NCBI RefSeq assembly: GCF_000024025.1
Contig: NC_013131.1
Location: 6,262,001 to 6,326,000, forward strand
DNA length: 64,000 bases
Reading direction: 5' to 3'
Source: Catenulispora acidiphila DSM 44928
GTDB taxonomy: Bacteria > Actinomycetota > Actinomycetes > Streptomycetales > Catenulisporaceae
Positions 27,159 to 39,994 of this stretch are shown one piece after another. Below the pieces are notes generated by a model, which was given only the letters and a program-made list of their open reading frames with translations, was not told where the DNA came from and made no database searches. Position 1 is the first letter of the stretch. Each line of letters begins with the position of its first letter. The position numbers and the translations under genes are program-made.

Positions 27159-28691
27159 CTACTTCTTGCGGCCGTACCGCGTCTCGGCGTACTTCTTCAT
27201 GATCGTGAACGTCTTCGGGTGGCGCGCGAACGTCGCCGGCTCGAAGGGCGTGGAGTACCGGCGCCGGGTGATCGCCTTCGGGCGGGTGAACTCGCGCAGC
27301 CCGTCGGCGCCGTGGATGCGGCCGAAGCCGGACTCCCCGACCCCGCCGAAGGGCAGCCCCGGGATCCCGGCGAAGGCGATGACGGCGTTGACCGAGGTCA
27401 TACCGCTGCGCAGGCGCCGGGCGATGGCCGTGCCGCCCCGGCGGGCGAAGACCGACGCGCCGAGGCCGTAGTCGGTGGCGTTGGCGAGCTGGATCGCTTC
27501 CTCGACGTCGCGCACGCCCTTGACCGTGATCGTCGGGCCGAAGGTCTCCTCGCGCACCGCGCTGGAGTCCTCGGGCGTGTCCAGGAGCACCGTCGGCTCC
27601 ACATACGGCGCCCGCACCGCGCCGCTGCCGCCGACCACCACCGTGCCGCCCTTGGCGATGGCGTCGTCGATGTGCCGGCGGACCACGTCGATCTGCGAGG
27701 GCATGGTCATCGGGCCGTAGGCGGCGTCCGGACCCTCGCCCGGCGCCAGCGCCAGCTTCTGGATCTGCGCGGTCAGCTCGGTGACGAACTTGTCCTTCAC
27801 CGCGTCCACGACGTAGACCCGCTCGATGCCCACGCAGGTCTGCCCGGCGTTGGACATCGCGCCCCACAGCGCGGCGTCGGCGGCCTTGGCCAGGTCCGCG
27901 TCGCCGGCCACGATCATCGCGTCCTTGCCGCCGCACTCCATGAGCACCGGCGTGAGCGAGGGCGCGCACGCGGCCATCACCTTGCGTCCGGTCCGCGCGC
28001 TGCCGGTGAACGCGATCTTGTCCACGCCCGACTCGCACAGCGCCGCCCCGGTCGGGCCGGTCCCGGTGATCAGCCGCAGCACCTGGTGCGGCGCGTCGGG
28101 ATTGGCCTGGTCGAAGGCGTCGACGATCCACTTGCCGATCGCGGTGGTGTACTCCGAGGGCTTGAACACCACGGCGTTGCCGGCCGCCAGCGCGTAGGCG
28201 ATCGACCCCATCGGGGTGAACACCGGATAGTTCCACGGCCCGATGACACCGACCACGCCCAGCGGCTGGTACTCCAGCGTCGCGGCGTGGTTGGCCATCA
28301 GCAGGCCGGTGCCGACGCGCCGCGGGTGCAGCACCTTGCGCGCGTGCCCGGCGGCCCAGCCGATGTGCTCGATGGCCAGGAACGCCTCCAGGAAGGCGTC
28401 CCCCCGCGGCTTGCCGTTCTCCCGGTGCATCAGCTCGCACAGGTCGTCGAGCCCGCGGGTGATGGCGCCGGCCCACTTGCGCAACCGCTGCTCCCGCTCG
28501 GCCCAGGTGAGGCCGGACCACCAGGCGAACGCCTGGCGCGCCTCGCCCACGACCGCGCGCACCTGCTCGGCGCTCGTCTCAGGGAAGGTGGCGACCTCGC
28601 CGCCGCCGGCGGGGTCGTAGGAGATGAAGCTGGGGGCGCCCGGTTCCAGAACGCCGACAGCCGCGCCGTCGGCTGAACCCTGATCGCTCAT
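27159..28691 (-). CDS. NAD(P)-dependent aldehyde dehydrogenase (succinate-semialdehyde dehydrogenase-like)
   Basis: 510 residues, full length. The catalytic Glu is in LMECGGKDAMIV and the catalytic Cys in SNAGQTCVGIERVYV; the NAD fold holds IGPWNYPVF and FTGSARTGRKV. The C-terminal TRPKAITRRRYSTPFEPATF is typical of actinobacterial succinate-semialdehyde or benzaldehyde dehydrogenase-like enzymes. It oxidises an aldehyde to an acid in the cytosol. The substrate cannot be fixed from sequence. Single gene between two terminators. Confidence 0.9.
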   Translation of the reverse strand: MSDQGSADGAAVGVLEPGAPSFISYDPAGGGEVATFPETSAEQVRAVVGEARQAFAWWSGLTWAEREQRLRKWAGAITRGLDDLCELMHRENGKPRGDAFLEAFLAIEHIGWAAGHARKVLHPRRVGTGLLMANHAATLEYQPLGVVGVIGPWNYPVFTPMGSIAYALAAGNAVVFKPSEYTTAIGKWIVDAFDQANPDAPHQVLRLITGTGPTGAALCESGVDKIAFTGSARTGRKVMAACAPSLTPVLMECGGKDAMIVAGDADLAKAADAALWGAMSNAGQTCVGIERVYVVDAVKDKFVTELTAQIQKLALAPGEGPDAAYGPMTMPSQIDVVRRHIDDAIAKGGTVVVGGSGAVRAPYVEPTVLLDTPEDSSAVREETFGPTITVKGVRDVEEAIQLANATDYGLGASVFARRGGTAIARRLRSGMTSVNAVIAFAGIPGLPFGGVGESGFGRIHGADGLREFTRPKAITRRRYSTPFEPATFARHPKTFTIMKKYAETRYGRKK

Positions 28692-28892
28692 GGCTGACTG
28701 CCTCTTCCGTGCGAAGGGAGGGTGAGGGGTGATGTGGGGGGTGGAGGTCGGGGACAGATGGCTCCGGAGGGTGTCCGGCCGATCGCTACCGCCGGGTAAC
28801 GTCGATGGTTCCGATCCTTCACCCCGAAGCGGCTCGGGGCAATAGGCAGGTGGCAGGCAGGTGGGGCGTGCGGGCTATCAGGGCGGAAACGG

Positions 28893-28933
28893 CCGACCGG
28901 CGGCCGCCCTTGGAGAGGGCGGCCGCCGGTCGG
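28893..28933 (-). terminator. Terminator after the repeat/TPR protein gene
   Basis: Perfect 18-bp stem with a 5-base loop: CCGACCGGCGGCCGCCCT (28893-28910) and AGGGCGGCCGCCGGTCGG (28916-28933), 25 bases after the stop. The rest of 28692-28958 holds only the ALDH promoter region. Confidence 0.85.
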
Positions 28934-28958
28934 CGGGGTGCGGGGTGGAGCTGGGGAT

Positions 28959-31931
28959 TCAGCGGTTGTCGGAGGCGGGTCCGGGGTCGGAGTCGTGATG
29001 ACCCGAGTCGGTGTCCTCGTCGTCGTCGTCTTCGTCTTCGAAGTCGTCGTCGTCTTCTTCGTCGTCTTCGAGGTCGTCGTCCTCGTCCTCGTCGGCGAGG
29101 TCGTGGTCGGCGCTCAGCTCCGCGTCGCCCTCGTCATCCTCGCCATCCTCATCCTCATCCTCGTCATCTTCATCGACGTTCTCGAGGGCCTCGCCATCCG
29201 CGGCACCGTCCTCCACGCCGCCCTCCACGCCTTCCTCCGCGTCGAGTTCGTCCTCGAATTCGTCGAAGGCGATACCGTCCAGCTCGTCGACCCGCTCGGC
29301 GGCGTCGGTGAGCCCTTCGGAGTCGGCGTCGGCGGCGCGCATGAACCAGTCGCGGGCCTCGTCCTCGCGCTCGGCGGCGAGCAGCGCCTCGGCGTAGGCG
29401 TAGCGCAGCCGCGCGGTCCACGGCTGGACCTTCGCCGGCGTCAGATCGGCGCCCTGCAGCTGCACCACGGCGGCCTCAGGCTGCTCCATGTCCATGCGAG
29501 CACCGGCCGCGACCATCCGCAGCTCGATCTGCGTCTCCTTGTCGAGCGTCTTCGCCTCCGGCGCGGCAGCCATCGCCAAAGCCCGCTCCGGACGCCCCAG
29601 ACCCCGCTCACAGTCGGCCATGACGGCCCAGTGATCGTTGGTTCCGGTGATCCGCCGCACGGTCCGCAGATCCGCCAGCGCCTCCGAGTACCGCCCGGTG
29701 AGGTACGCAGCCAACCCGGCCGCCTCACGCGTCGAAGCCAAACGCGGCGCCAGCTTCATCGCCGTCCGCGCATGCCGGTAGGCCAGCTCCGGATCCTCGT
29801 CCAGGTTCTGCCCAGCCGTCACCAGATGCCCGGCCACCAGCGTCGCCTTGGACTTCAGCAGCTGAGCGAGCTCATCCTGAATATCCTTGTCCAGCTTGTC
29901 GATAGTGGCATCAGGAGCGATCTCCAGGATCTCCTCAGGCTCCCGCGACTCACTGTCGACGACGCCCCCGAACCCGGCCACCACGCCACCCTCACGCGGC
30001 TCAAAGCCGCCACGAGAGTCCTCATCGCCAAAACCACGACGCGCAGCATCATCACCGAACCCACGCGGAGAACCGAACTCCTCGCCACCACGCTCATCCC
30101 GGTCGCCGGCAAAGGCTTCCCGATCCCGCGAGCCATAGCCACCACGGGAGTCATCCCGATTGCCGTTCCCGGAGTCGCGACCACCGAAGCCACCACGCGA
30201 GTCCGAGCCACCGCGAGAATCCCGGTCGCTGTAACCACCATGTCCCGAGAAGCCCCGCGGGTCAGAACCCCGGCTGTCCCGAGAGCCGTAGCCGGCGCCG
30301 CGAGAATCCGACCCACGGTCGTCCCGCGAGCCGAACCCACCACGGGAGTCAGAACCCCGACTGTCACGGGAACCATAACCACCGCGAGAATCCGATCCAG
30401 AACCCCGGCTGTCCCGCGAACCGTAGCCGGAACCACCACGAGAGTCAGAGCCGCGACTATCCCGCGAGCCATAGCTGGAGCCACCCCGCGAGTCAGAACC
30501 GCGACTGTCCCGCGCACCGAAGCCCGACCCGCCACGGGAGTCCGAGCCGAACCCACCACGCGAATCAGTGCCCCGGCTGTCCCGCGAGCCATAGCTGGAC
30601 CCGCCACGCGAGTCGGAGCCGCGGCTGTCCCGCGAGCCGAAGCCACCGCGCGAGTCGGACCCGCGACCATCGCGCGAACCGTAGCTGGAGCCACCACGCG
30701 AGTCAGAGCCCCGACTATCGCGCGAGCCATAGCCGGAACCACCACGAGAGTCAGCGCCGCGACCGTCCCGCGCGCCGAAACCACCGCGCGAGTCAGAACC
30801 GCGACTATCCCGCGAACCGTAGCTCGAGCCACCACGAGAGTCAGAACCCCGACTATCGCGCGAGCCATAGCTAGAGCCACCGCGAGAATCAGAGCCCCGA
30901 CTGTCGCGCGAGCCGTAGCTGGAACCGCCACGCGAATCGGAACCGCGATTGTCCCGCGCGCCGAAACCACCTCGCGAGTCAGAACCCCGGCTGTCCCGCG
31001 AGCCGTAACTGGAACCGCCACGCGAGTCAGAACCGCGACTATCCCGCGCGCCGAAACCACCACGCGAGTCGGAACCCCCGCCATCGCGCGAACCGTAGCT
31101 CGAGCCACCACGCGAGTCAGACCCGCGACTATCCCGCGAGCCGAAACCACCGCGTGAGTCAGAACCGCGGCTGTCCCGCGAGCCGAAACCACCGCGTGAG
31201 TCAGAGCCCCGACTATCCCGCGAACCGTAGCTGGAACCACCGCGTGAGTCAGAACCGCGGCTATCCCGCGAGCCATAGCCGGACCCGCCACGCGAGTCAG
31301 AGCCGCGACTATCGCGCGAGCCATAGCCGGAGCCACCGCGAGAGTCAGAACCGCGACTATCCCGCGAACCATAACTAGAGCCACCGCGAGAGTCAGAGCC
31401 TCGGCTGTCGCGTGAACCGTAGCCGCCGCGCGAGTCGCGGTCGCCTCCGGAGCCACCGCGGGAATCCCGGTCGCCGAAGCCACCGCGCGAATCAGTGCCG
31501 CGGCTGTCTCGCGAGCCGTATCCGCCTCGTGAGTCGCGGTCGCCTCCAGCGTCACGGCCGCCGCGCGAGTCGCGGTCGCCGTAGCCGCCGCGGCTGCTTC
31601 CGGAGTCGCGGTTGTCGCGTGAGCCGTAGGTGGAGCCGCCGCGGGAGTCAGAGCCGCGGTTGTCTCGTGAGCCGAAGCCGCCGCCGCGGGAGTCGCGGTC
31701 GCCGCCTCGGTTGCCGCCGGAGTCGCGGTTGTCGCGCGCGGGGCGATCGCCGTAGCCGGAGCGGTCACCATACGCGGAGCCCGAGCCGGGGCGGCCGCCT
31801 CGGTCGCCGGCGCCGGTGCGGCCTGAACGGTCGTCGGCGGGGCGGCGGTTGTCGCCGTCGCCGCGGGCGCCCTGGCCTCGGTCGCGGTCCCGGTCGGAGC
31901 GGCCCGGGCGACGGTCCGAAGATGGTGACAT
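28959..31931 (-). CDS. Large R/G/S/D-repeat protein with TPR core and acidic tail
   Basis: 990 residues from ATG 31931, the first Met that makes sense after the rRNA terminator (the open frame continues into 5S DNA and is not coding there). Residues 1 to about 650 are disordered and built of roughly 30 near-identical 14-16-residue units such as SRDSRGSDSRGG, separated by SSYG, SGYG or FG. Residues about 667-878 are helical TPR-like repeats (LAYRHARTAMKLAPRLAS, LTGRYSEALADLRTV). The end (about 880-990) is nearly all Asp/Glu. RGG-like Arg/Gly/Tyr tracts bind RNA or drive condensates in other proteins; such a role here is inference. The homologous TPR core with a short R/D/G N-terminus is familiar in other actinomycetes; the expansion is unusual. 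Confidence 0.85.
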   Translation of the reverse strand: MSPSSDRRPGRSDRDRDRGQGARGDGDNRRPADDRSGRTGAGDRGGRPGSGSAYGDRSGYGDRPARDNRDSGGNRGGDRDSRGGGFGSRDNRGSDSRGGSTYGSRDNRDSGSSRGGYGDRDSRGGRDAGGDRDSRGGYGSRDSRGTDSRGGFGDRDSRGGSGGDRDSRGGYGSRDSRGSDSRGGSSYGSRDSRGSDSRGGSGYGSRDSRGSDSRGGSGYGSRDSRGSDSRGGSSYGSRDSRGSDSRGGFGSRDSRGSDSRGGFGSRDSRGSDSRGGSSYGSRDGGGSDSRGGFGARDSRGSDSRGGSSYGSRDSRGSDSRGGFGARDNRGSDSRGGSSYGSRDSRGSDSRGGSSYGSRDSRGSDSRGGSSYGSRDSRGSDSRGGFGARDGRGADSRGGSGYGSRDSRGSDSRGGSSYGSRDGRGSDSRGGFGSRDSRGSDSRGGSSYGSRDSRGTDSRGGFGSDSRGGSGFGARDSRGSDSRGGSSYGSRDSRGSDSRGGSGYGSRDSRGSGSDSRGGYGSRDSRGSDSRGGFGSRDDRGSDSRGAGYGSRDSRGSDPRGFSGHGGYSDRDSRGGSDSRGGFGGRDSGNGNRDDSRGGYGSRDREAFAGDRDERGGEEFGSPRGFGDDAARRGFGDEDSRGGFEPREGGVVAGFGGVVDSESREPEEILEIAPDATIDKLDKDIQDELAQLLKSKATLVAGHLVTAGQNLDEDPELAYRHARTAMKLAPRLASTREAAGLAAYLTGRYSEALADLRTVRRITGTNDHWAVMADCERGLGRPERALAMAAAPEAKTLDKETQIELRMVAAGARMDMEQPEAAVVQLQGADLTPAKVQPWTARLRYAYAEALLAAEREDEARDWFMRAADADSEGLTDAAERVDELDGIAFDEFEDELDAEEGVEGGVEDGAADGEALENVDEDDEDEDEDGEDDEGDAELSADHDLADEDEDDDLEDDEEDDDDFEDEDDDDEDTDSGHHDSDPGPASDNR
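30260..31690. repeat. Coding minisatellite, 42- and 48-bp units
   Basis: About 1.4 kb made of consecutive 42-base and 48-base units inside the TPR protein gene, with in-frame variation at a few sites only (GGC/AGC, TAC/TTC, GAC/AAC). The unit length is always a multiple of three, so the frame is kept. On the opposite strand this creates a long spurious ORF. Confidence 0.9.
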
Positions 31932-32005
31932 GAGGATCCAGCTCCTGTTCCTGTGATGAGTCGGGGTCCATCCTCCCGCACCTCGGAAGAAAGGGCCAAA
32001 CGCGA

Positions 32006-32040
32006 CGAAGCCCCCTCCGGGCATCCCGGAGGGGGCTTCG
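32006..32040 (-). terminator. rRNA operon terminator
   Basis: CGAAGCCCCCTCCGG (32006-32020) and CCGGAGGGGGCTTCG (32026-32040) form a perfect 15-bp stem with a 5-base loop, 10 bases after the 5S 3' end on the minus strand. T-rich bases follow on that strand. Confidence 0.92.
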
Positions 32041-32050
32041 TGAATTTTAG

Positions 32051-32168
32051 TCCGGCCGCGTCCTACTCTCCCACCAGGTCCCCCTGGCAGTACCATCGGC
32101 GCTGGCGGGCTTAGCTTCCGGGTTCGGAATGGGACCGGGCGTTTCCCCACCGCTATGGCGGCCGTAAC
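32051..32168 (-). rRNA. rrf: 5S ribosomal RNA
   Basis: Read on the minus strand it starts GTTACGGCGGCCATAGCG and contains CCCATTCCGAACCCGGAAG and ends near GTAGGACGCGGCCGGA, the standard actinobacterial 5S. The two ends pair to close helix I. Third gene of the 16S-23S-5S operon; ends are accurate to a few bases. Confidence 0.95.
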
Positions 32169-32234
32169 AACACGAGACAAACCAGCCGACACACACCCCA
32201 CACAAGAGGCGATGCCGAGGCCAGTAGGGGTCTC

Positions 32235-32258
32235 AGATCTAAACAGTGGATGCGAGCA
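32235..32258 (-). other. 3' strand of the 23S processing stem
   Basis: On the RNA this 24-base element (TGCTCGCATCCACTGTTTAGATCT) lies about 40 bases after the 23S 3' end. It is complementary, with one G-U pair, to the element at 35435-35458 before the 23S 5' end, so together they can bring the ends of 23S together for RNase III cleavage. Confidence 0.75.
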
Positions 32259-32294
32259 GCAAGAAACTTCACACATGCAAAAGAATCAGCTTTG

Positions 32295-35426
<3,132 letters not shown>

Positions 35427-35434
35427 CACAAAGA

Positions 35435-35458
35435 TGCTCGCATCCACTGTTCAGATCT
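35435..35458 (-). other. 5' strand of the 23S processing stem
   Basis: On the RNA: AGATCTGAACAGTGGATGCGAGCA, ending about 9 bases before 23S. Pairs over 24 bases with 32235-32258 (one G-U pair). Expected double-strand substrate for RNase III. Confidence 0.75.
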
Positions 35459-35605
35459 CAAACACCCACCGGCTCACCACCCGACCTTTGATGCGCACCA
35501 GCCAGTCTCTTCCACAAAGGAAAAAGACCCGGTATGCGATCGTCGAGCGATCCGGCTCTGAAGAAGACAACGGCCGGCCTCGAAGATTCCGAGAACCGGC
35601 TCCGC

Positions 35606-35634
35606 TGTTTCCTCAGGACCCAACAGTGTGTGAC
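35606..35634 (-). other. 3' strand of the 16S processing stem
   Basis: 29 bases on the RNA beginning GTCACACACTGTTGGGTCCT, located about 138 bases after the 16S 3' end. It can pair with the leader element at 37473-37501 with two G-U pairs and two mismatches. Confidence 0.75.
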
Positions 35635-35766
35635 TTCTCTGTGATGTTCCACCCATGAGCGCCGGCACCACCACGAATGGGTGATCAACCGGACTGCTCT
35701 GCGAACACCAGCCGTGCGGCACGACGGCCGGCCCACGATGTCGTGGGCGCTGGGGTTCGAGAGGCT

Positions 35767-37290
<1,524 letters not shown>

Positions 37291-37472
37291 ATGATTATCA
37301 CCAGCCGACCGGAATAAGGTCGGCAATCGGTGTCAGAAGAGTCACCTGGCAAGTAGACCGACATCCCAACGGGGGTCGGGAGCGTCTACCAACCATGTGT
37401 TCAAGACACTCGGACCACCGCTCACATCAAAAAGACGGAGCGCAGGACCGAGGCCGCATGGCATCACAATTC

Positions 37473-37501
37473 GTCACACACTGTTGAGTTCTCAAGAAAC
37501 A
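37473..37501 (-). other. 5' strand of the 16S processing stem in the rRNA leader
   Basis: On the RNA: TGTTTCTTGAGAACTCAACA continuing GTGTGTGAC, about 183 bases before 16S. The TTGAGAACTCAACAGTGTG core is a well-conserved actinobacterial leader element. It is nearly complementary to 35606-35634. Confidence 0.78.
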
Positions 37502-37599
37502 GACGCCCGAACCACTCGTCCCGGAACTCTCGTTCCGATCGGCTGCGACCCGGCGTTGTCAGGTCTTGCTGTTTTTCTTTTGTTCTTGCTTCGCTTTAG

Positions 37600-37629
37600 A
37601 TCTTAGCAGATCCTCCGCGTTCTTCGCAA
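37600..37629 (-). promoter_or_regulatory. Candidate rRNA promoter (proximal)
   Basis: Minus strand: TTGCGA, 18 bases, TAAGAT. Both hexamers are close to the housekeeping sigma consensus. The transcription start would be near 37593, about 300 bases before 16S and upstream of the processing stem. Confidence 0.55.
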
Positions 37630-37698
37630 TTTCGCTTGCGCTTAATTGCTATTCGCTTCGGTCGGGATTTAATCTCCCGTTTCCTTGGCGGTTCCCAG

Positions 37699-37728
37699 AC
37701 TGTATCGGACACTGTGGCCGGCGACCAA
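37699..37728 (-). promoter_or_regulatory. Candidate rRNA promoter (middle)
   Basis: Minus strand: TTGGTC, about 18 bases, TACAGT. The -10 hexamer is identical to that of the distal candidate. The -35 is weak. Confidence 0.4.
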
Positions 37729-37907
37729 ATCGGCGCCCTGCAGGGTCCTGATGCATCCGAAGACGCCGACACGGCACCTGCGTCGCTTTGCTGTCCCGGA
37801 GACCGGAACAGAGCGCCGCACTTGCCGTGGAGGTTGTATCGCTTCGAATGGTTACCCGGAGTGATCCCGCGATTGCGTTGATCCTGCCTGGTGGGCAACG
37901 TCTACAA

Positions 37908-37936
37908 ACTGTACGCGGGGCTGCCCTTCCCGTCAA
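37908..37936 (-). promoter_or_regulatory. Candidate rRNA promoter (distal)
   Basis: Minus strand: TTGACG, exactly 17 bases, TACAGT, 32 bases after the tyrS stop. Best-looking promoter of the region. Actinomycete rRNA operons usually carry several tandem promoters, which fits three candidates here. Confidence 0.6.
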
Positions 37937-37958
37937 CCTGACCGTGAATGGCAGCCCC
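37917..37958 (-). terminator. Inverted repeat after tyrS, overlapping the distal rRNA promoter
   Basis: GGGGCTGCC (37917-37925) and GGCAGCCCC (37950-37958) form a 9-bp stem with a 24-base loop, starting 11 bases after the tyrS stop. It may end tyrS transcription. Its lower arm lies within the spacer of the candidate distal rRNA promoter. Confidence 0.4.
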
Positions 37959-37968
37959 GAGCTGGGGT

Positions 37969-39231
37969 TCAGTCCCCGACTTCGACCGCGCCGAGGGTCC
38001 GCTTGCCGCGCCGGAGGACCAGCCAGCGGCCGTGGAGGAGGTCCTCCTTGGTCGGCGCTTCGTCCTCGGCCTCGATCTTGCGGTTGTTCACGTACGCGCC
38101 GCCCTCGTTGATGGTGCGGCGGCCGGCGCCGCGGCTGACGACCAGGCCGGTGTCGGCCAGGAGTTGGGCGACGGGCACCAGTTCGGCGGTCTTCGTGCCG
38201 GGCAGCTCGGACAGCGCCGCACGCAGGGTGGGCTCGTCGAGCTCGGTCAGGTCGCCCTGCCCGAACAGCGCCTTGGACGCCGCGATCACCTGTGCGGTCG
38301 CCTCGGCTCCGTGCACCAGCGTCGTGACCTCCTCGGCGAGCGCCTTCTGCGCCGCGCGCATCTGTGGCTTCTCCATCGTCAGGCGTTCCAACTCCTCGAT
38401 CTCCTCGCGGGACCGGAAGCTGAAGACCTTCAGGTAGCTGATCACCATCGCGTCTTCGGAGTTCAGGAAGAACTGGTAGAACGCGTACGGCGTCATGAGG
38501 TCCCCGGAGAGCCACACTGTGCCGGACTCGGTCTTGCCGAACTTCGTACCGTCCGCCTTAAGCAGCAGCGGTGTCGCCAGTGCGTGTACCGAGACGCCTT
38601 CGGCCTTGTGGATCAGGTCGACGCCGGCGGTGATGTTGCCCCACTGGTCGCTGCCACCGGTCTGCAGGGTGCAGCCGTACTGCCGGTACAGCTCCAAGTA
38701 GTCCATCCCTTGGAGGACCTGGTAGCTGAACTCCGTGTAGCTGATTCCGGCTTCGGAGTTCAGGCGCGCGCTCACCGCGTCCTTGGAGAGCATCTTCCCG
38801 ACGCGGAAGTGCTTGCCGATGTCCCGCAGGAAGTCGATCGCGGACATCGGCGCGGTCCAGTCGAGGTTGTTCACCACGCGCGCGGCGTTGGGTCCCTCGA
38901 AGGAGATGAAGCGGGAGACCTGGTCACGGATCCGGACGACCCACTCCGCGACCGTCTCCTTGCTGTTCAGCGTGCGCTCGGCGTTCGGCTTGGGATCGCC
39001 GATCAGTCCGGTCGAGCCGCCGATCAGGATCAGCGGCGTGTGGCCGGCCTCCTGGAGGCGCCGGGCGGCGATCATCTGGACCAGATTGCCGAAGTGCAGG
39101 CTGGGAGCGGTCGGGTCGAAGCCCACATAGAAGATGACCGGTCCGTCGGCGAACGCTTTACGCAGCGCGTCCTCGTCCGTGGACAGGGCCAGCAGCCCGT
39201 GCCACTTCAGGTCATCGACGATGTCGGTCAC
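37969..39231 (-). CDS. tyrS: Tyrosyl-tRNA synthetase
   Basis: 420 residues, class I synthetase that charges tRNA-Tyr. The HIGH-equivalent is HFGN in [15 protein letters not shown], the KMSKS-equivalent is KFGKT in [10 protein letters not shown], and the tyrosine-binding region [18 protein letters not shown] with GSDQWGNI is present. The C-terminal S4-like RNA-binding domain holds [23 protein letters not shown] start with GAGGGA six bases upstream. No T-box leader was seen. It lies directly upstream of the rRNA operon. Confidence 0.96.
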   Translation of the reverse strand: MTDIVDDLKWHGLLALSTDEDALRKAFADGPVIFYVGFDPTAPSLHFGNLVQMIAARRLQEAGHTPLILIGGSTGLIGDPKPNAERTLNSKETVAEWVVRIRDQVSRFISFEGPNAARVVNNLDWTAPMSAIDFLRDIGKHFRVGKMLSKDAVSARLNSEAGISYTEFSYQVLQGMDYLELYRQYGCTLQTGGSDQWGNITAGVDLIHKAEGVSVHALATPLLLKADGTKFGKTESGTVWLSGDLMTPYAFYQFFLNSEDAMVISYLKVFSFRSREEIEELERLTMEKPQMRAAQKALAEEVTTLVHGAEATAQVIAASKALFGQGDLTELDEPTLRAALSELPGTKTAELVPVAQLLADTGLVVSRGAGRRTINEGGAYVNNRKIEAEDEAPTKEDLLHGRWLVLRRGKRTLGAVEVGD

Positions 39232-39265
39232 GGTTATCCCTCGCGGTCATCGCTAGTGGATGGAT

Positions 39266-39300
39266 CGGTGTCGGATACCAGCCTGCCGTATCGGACACCG
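39266..39300 (-). promoter_or_regulatory. Inverted repeat between mpg and tyrS
   Basis: CGGTGTCGGATAC (39266-39278) and GTATCGGACACCG (39288-39300) pair over 13 bases with one mismatch and a 9-base loop. It lies 23 bases after the mpg stop and 35 bases before the tyrS start, so it may be a terminator of mpg or an operator of tyrS. Confidence 0.45.
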
Positions 39301-39322
39301 CACAAGCGAACGCGTTCCGGAC

Positions 39323-39955
39323 TCAGGACGGCGTGGCGGACGGCCGCACCCGCGCTTTGTGCGCCTTATATGCGCTGACCGTCCTGTCCCCCTCGATCCA
39401 GAAACGCCAAGGGATCTCGGTAGCGGTCGACACTCCGACCCGCGGACCGGTGGCCACAGTGAAGTCCGAGGACTCACGCTCCAGGACCGTCAACGCACCG
39501 CCGTCGCACAGGTCGCGACCGTTGTCCTCCCGACCCAGACCGAGCGCCTTGGTGAGCCGCGCCGGACCGCGCGCCAGGTCTCGGTCCGTCGAACCGCTCC
39601 GTGCAACGCGTGCCAGATCGACTCCCTCGACGATCTCCCCGGCACGGATAAGGACCGCCGAACACTCCTCGTCAGGACTACAGACGAAGTTGATGCAGTA
39701 ATGCATGCCGTAGGTGAAGTAGACGTACAAGAACCCGGGAGGCCCGAACATTACTGCGGTCCGCGGAGTCTTCCCTCTATAGCCGTGGGAGGCGGGATCC
39801 AACGGACCGGCGTACGCCTCGACCTCGGTAATGCGCAAGACACGACGCCCCTCCGCACTGTCCCGAACCAGCAGACACCCGAGAAGGTCCGGGGCGACGT
39901 CCTCAGCAGGACGCGAGAAGAACGAGCGCGGCACGACAGGCATCCCAAGAGTCAA
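39323..39955 (-). CDS. mpg: DNA-3-methyladenine glycosylase (AAG/MPG type)
   Basis: 210 residues, normal for the family. It removes alkylated purines from DNA in base excision repair. Landmarks: FFSRPAEDVAPDLLGCLLV, the catalytic Glu in ITEVEAYAG, DPASHGYRGKTPRTAVMFGP and YFTYGMHYCINFV. Starts at ATG 39955 or at the Met four codons later. Same strand as tyrS; the neighbouring order mpg-tyrS is common in actinobacteria. Confidence 0.94.
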   Translation of the reverse strand: MTLGMPVVPRSFFSRPAEDVAPDLLGCLLVRDSAEGRRVLRITEVEAYAGPLDPASHGYRGKTPRTAVMFGPPGFLYVYFTYGMHYCINFVCSPDEECSAVLIRAGEIVEGVDLARVARSGSTDRDLARGPARLTKALGLGREDNGRDLCDGGALTVLERESSDFTVATGPRVGVSTATEIPWRFWIEGDRTVSAYKAHKARVRPSATPS

Positions 39956-39994
39956 TCACGCGACGCCCACAGCCTTCAGCGGAAACCGGGCCCC

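Noticed and set aside
28938-31157. Long plus-strand ORF of over 700 codons rich in Thr/Arg/Ala/Pro
   Set aside because: It is the mirror of the repeat region of the minus-strand TPR protein; its length follows from repeat units that are multiples of three, and it has no start signal or domain.
30260-31690. CRISPR-like appearance of regularly spaced repeats
   Set aside because: Units are contiguous and in frame with a protein, there are no unique spacers and no cas genes.
31932-32276. N-terminal extension of the TPR/repeat protein into the 5S region
   Set aside because: The frame runs through the rRNA terminator and 5S gene; the conserved-looking start is at 31931.
39232-39322. T-box leader for tyrS
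   Set aside because: The gap is under 100 bases and contains no T-box sequence; the inverted repeat alone does not make a T-box.
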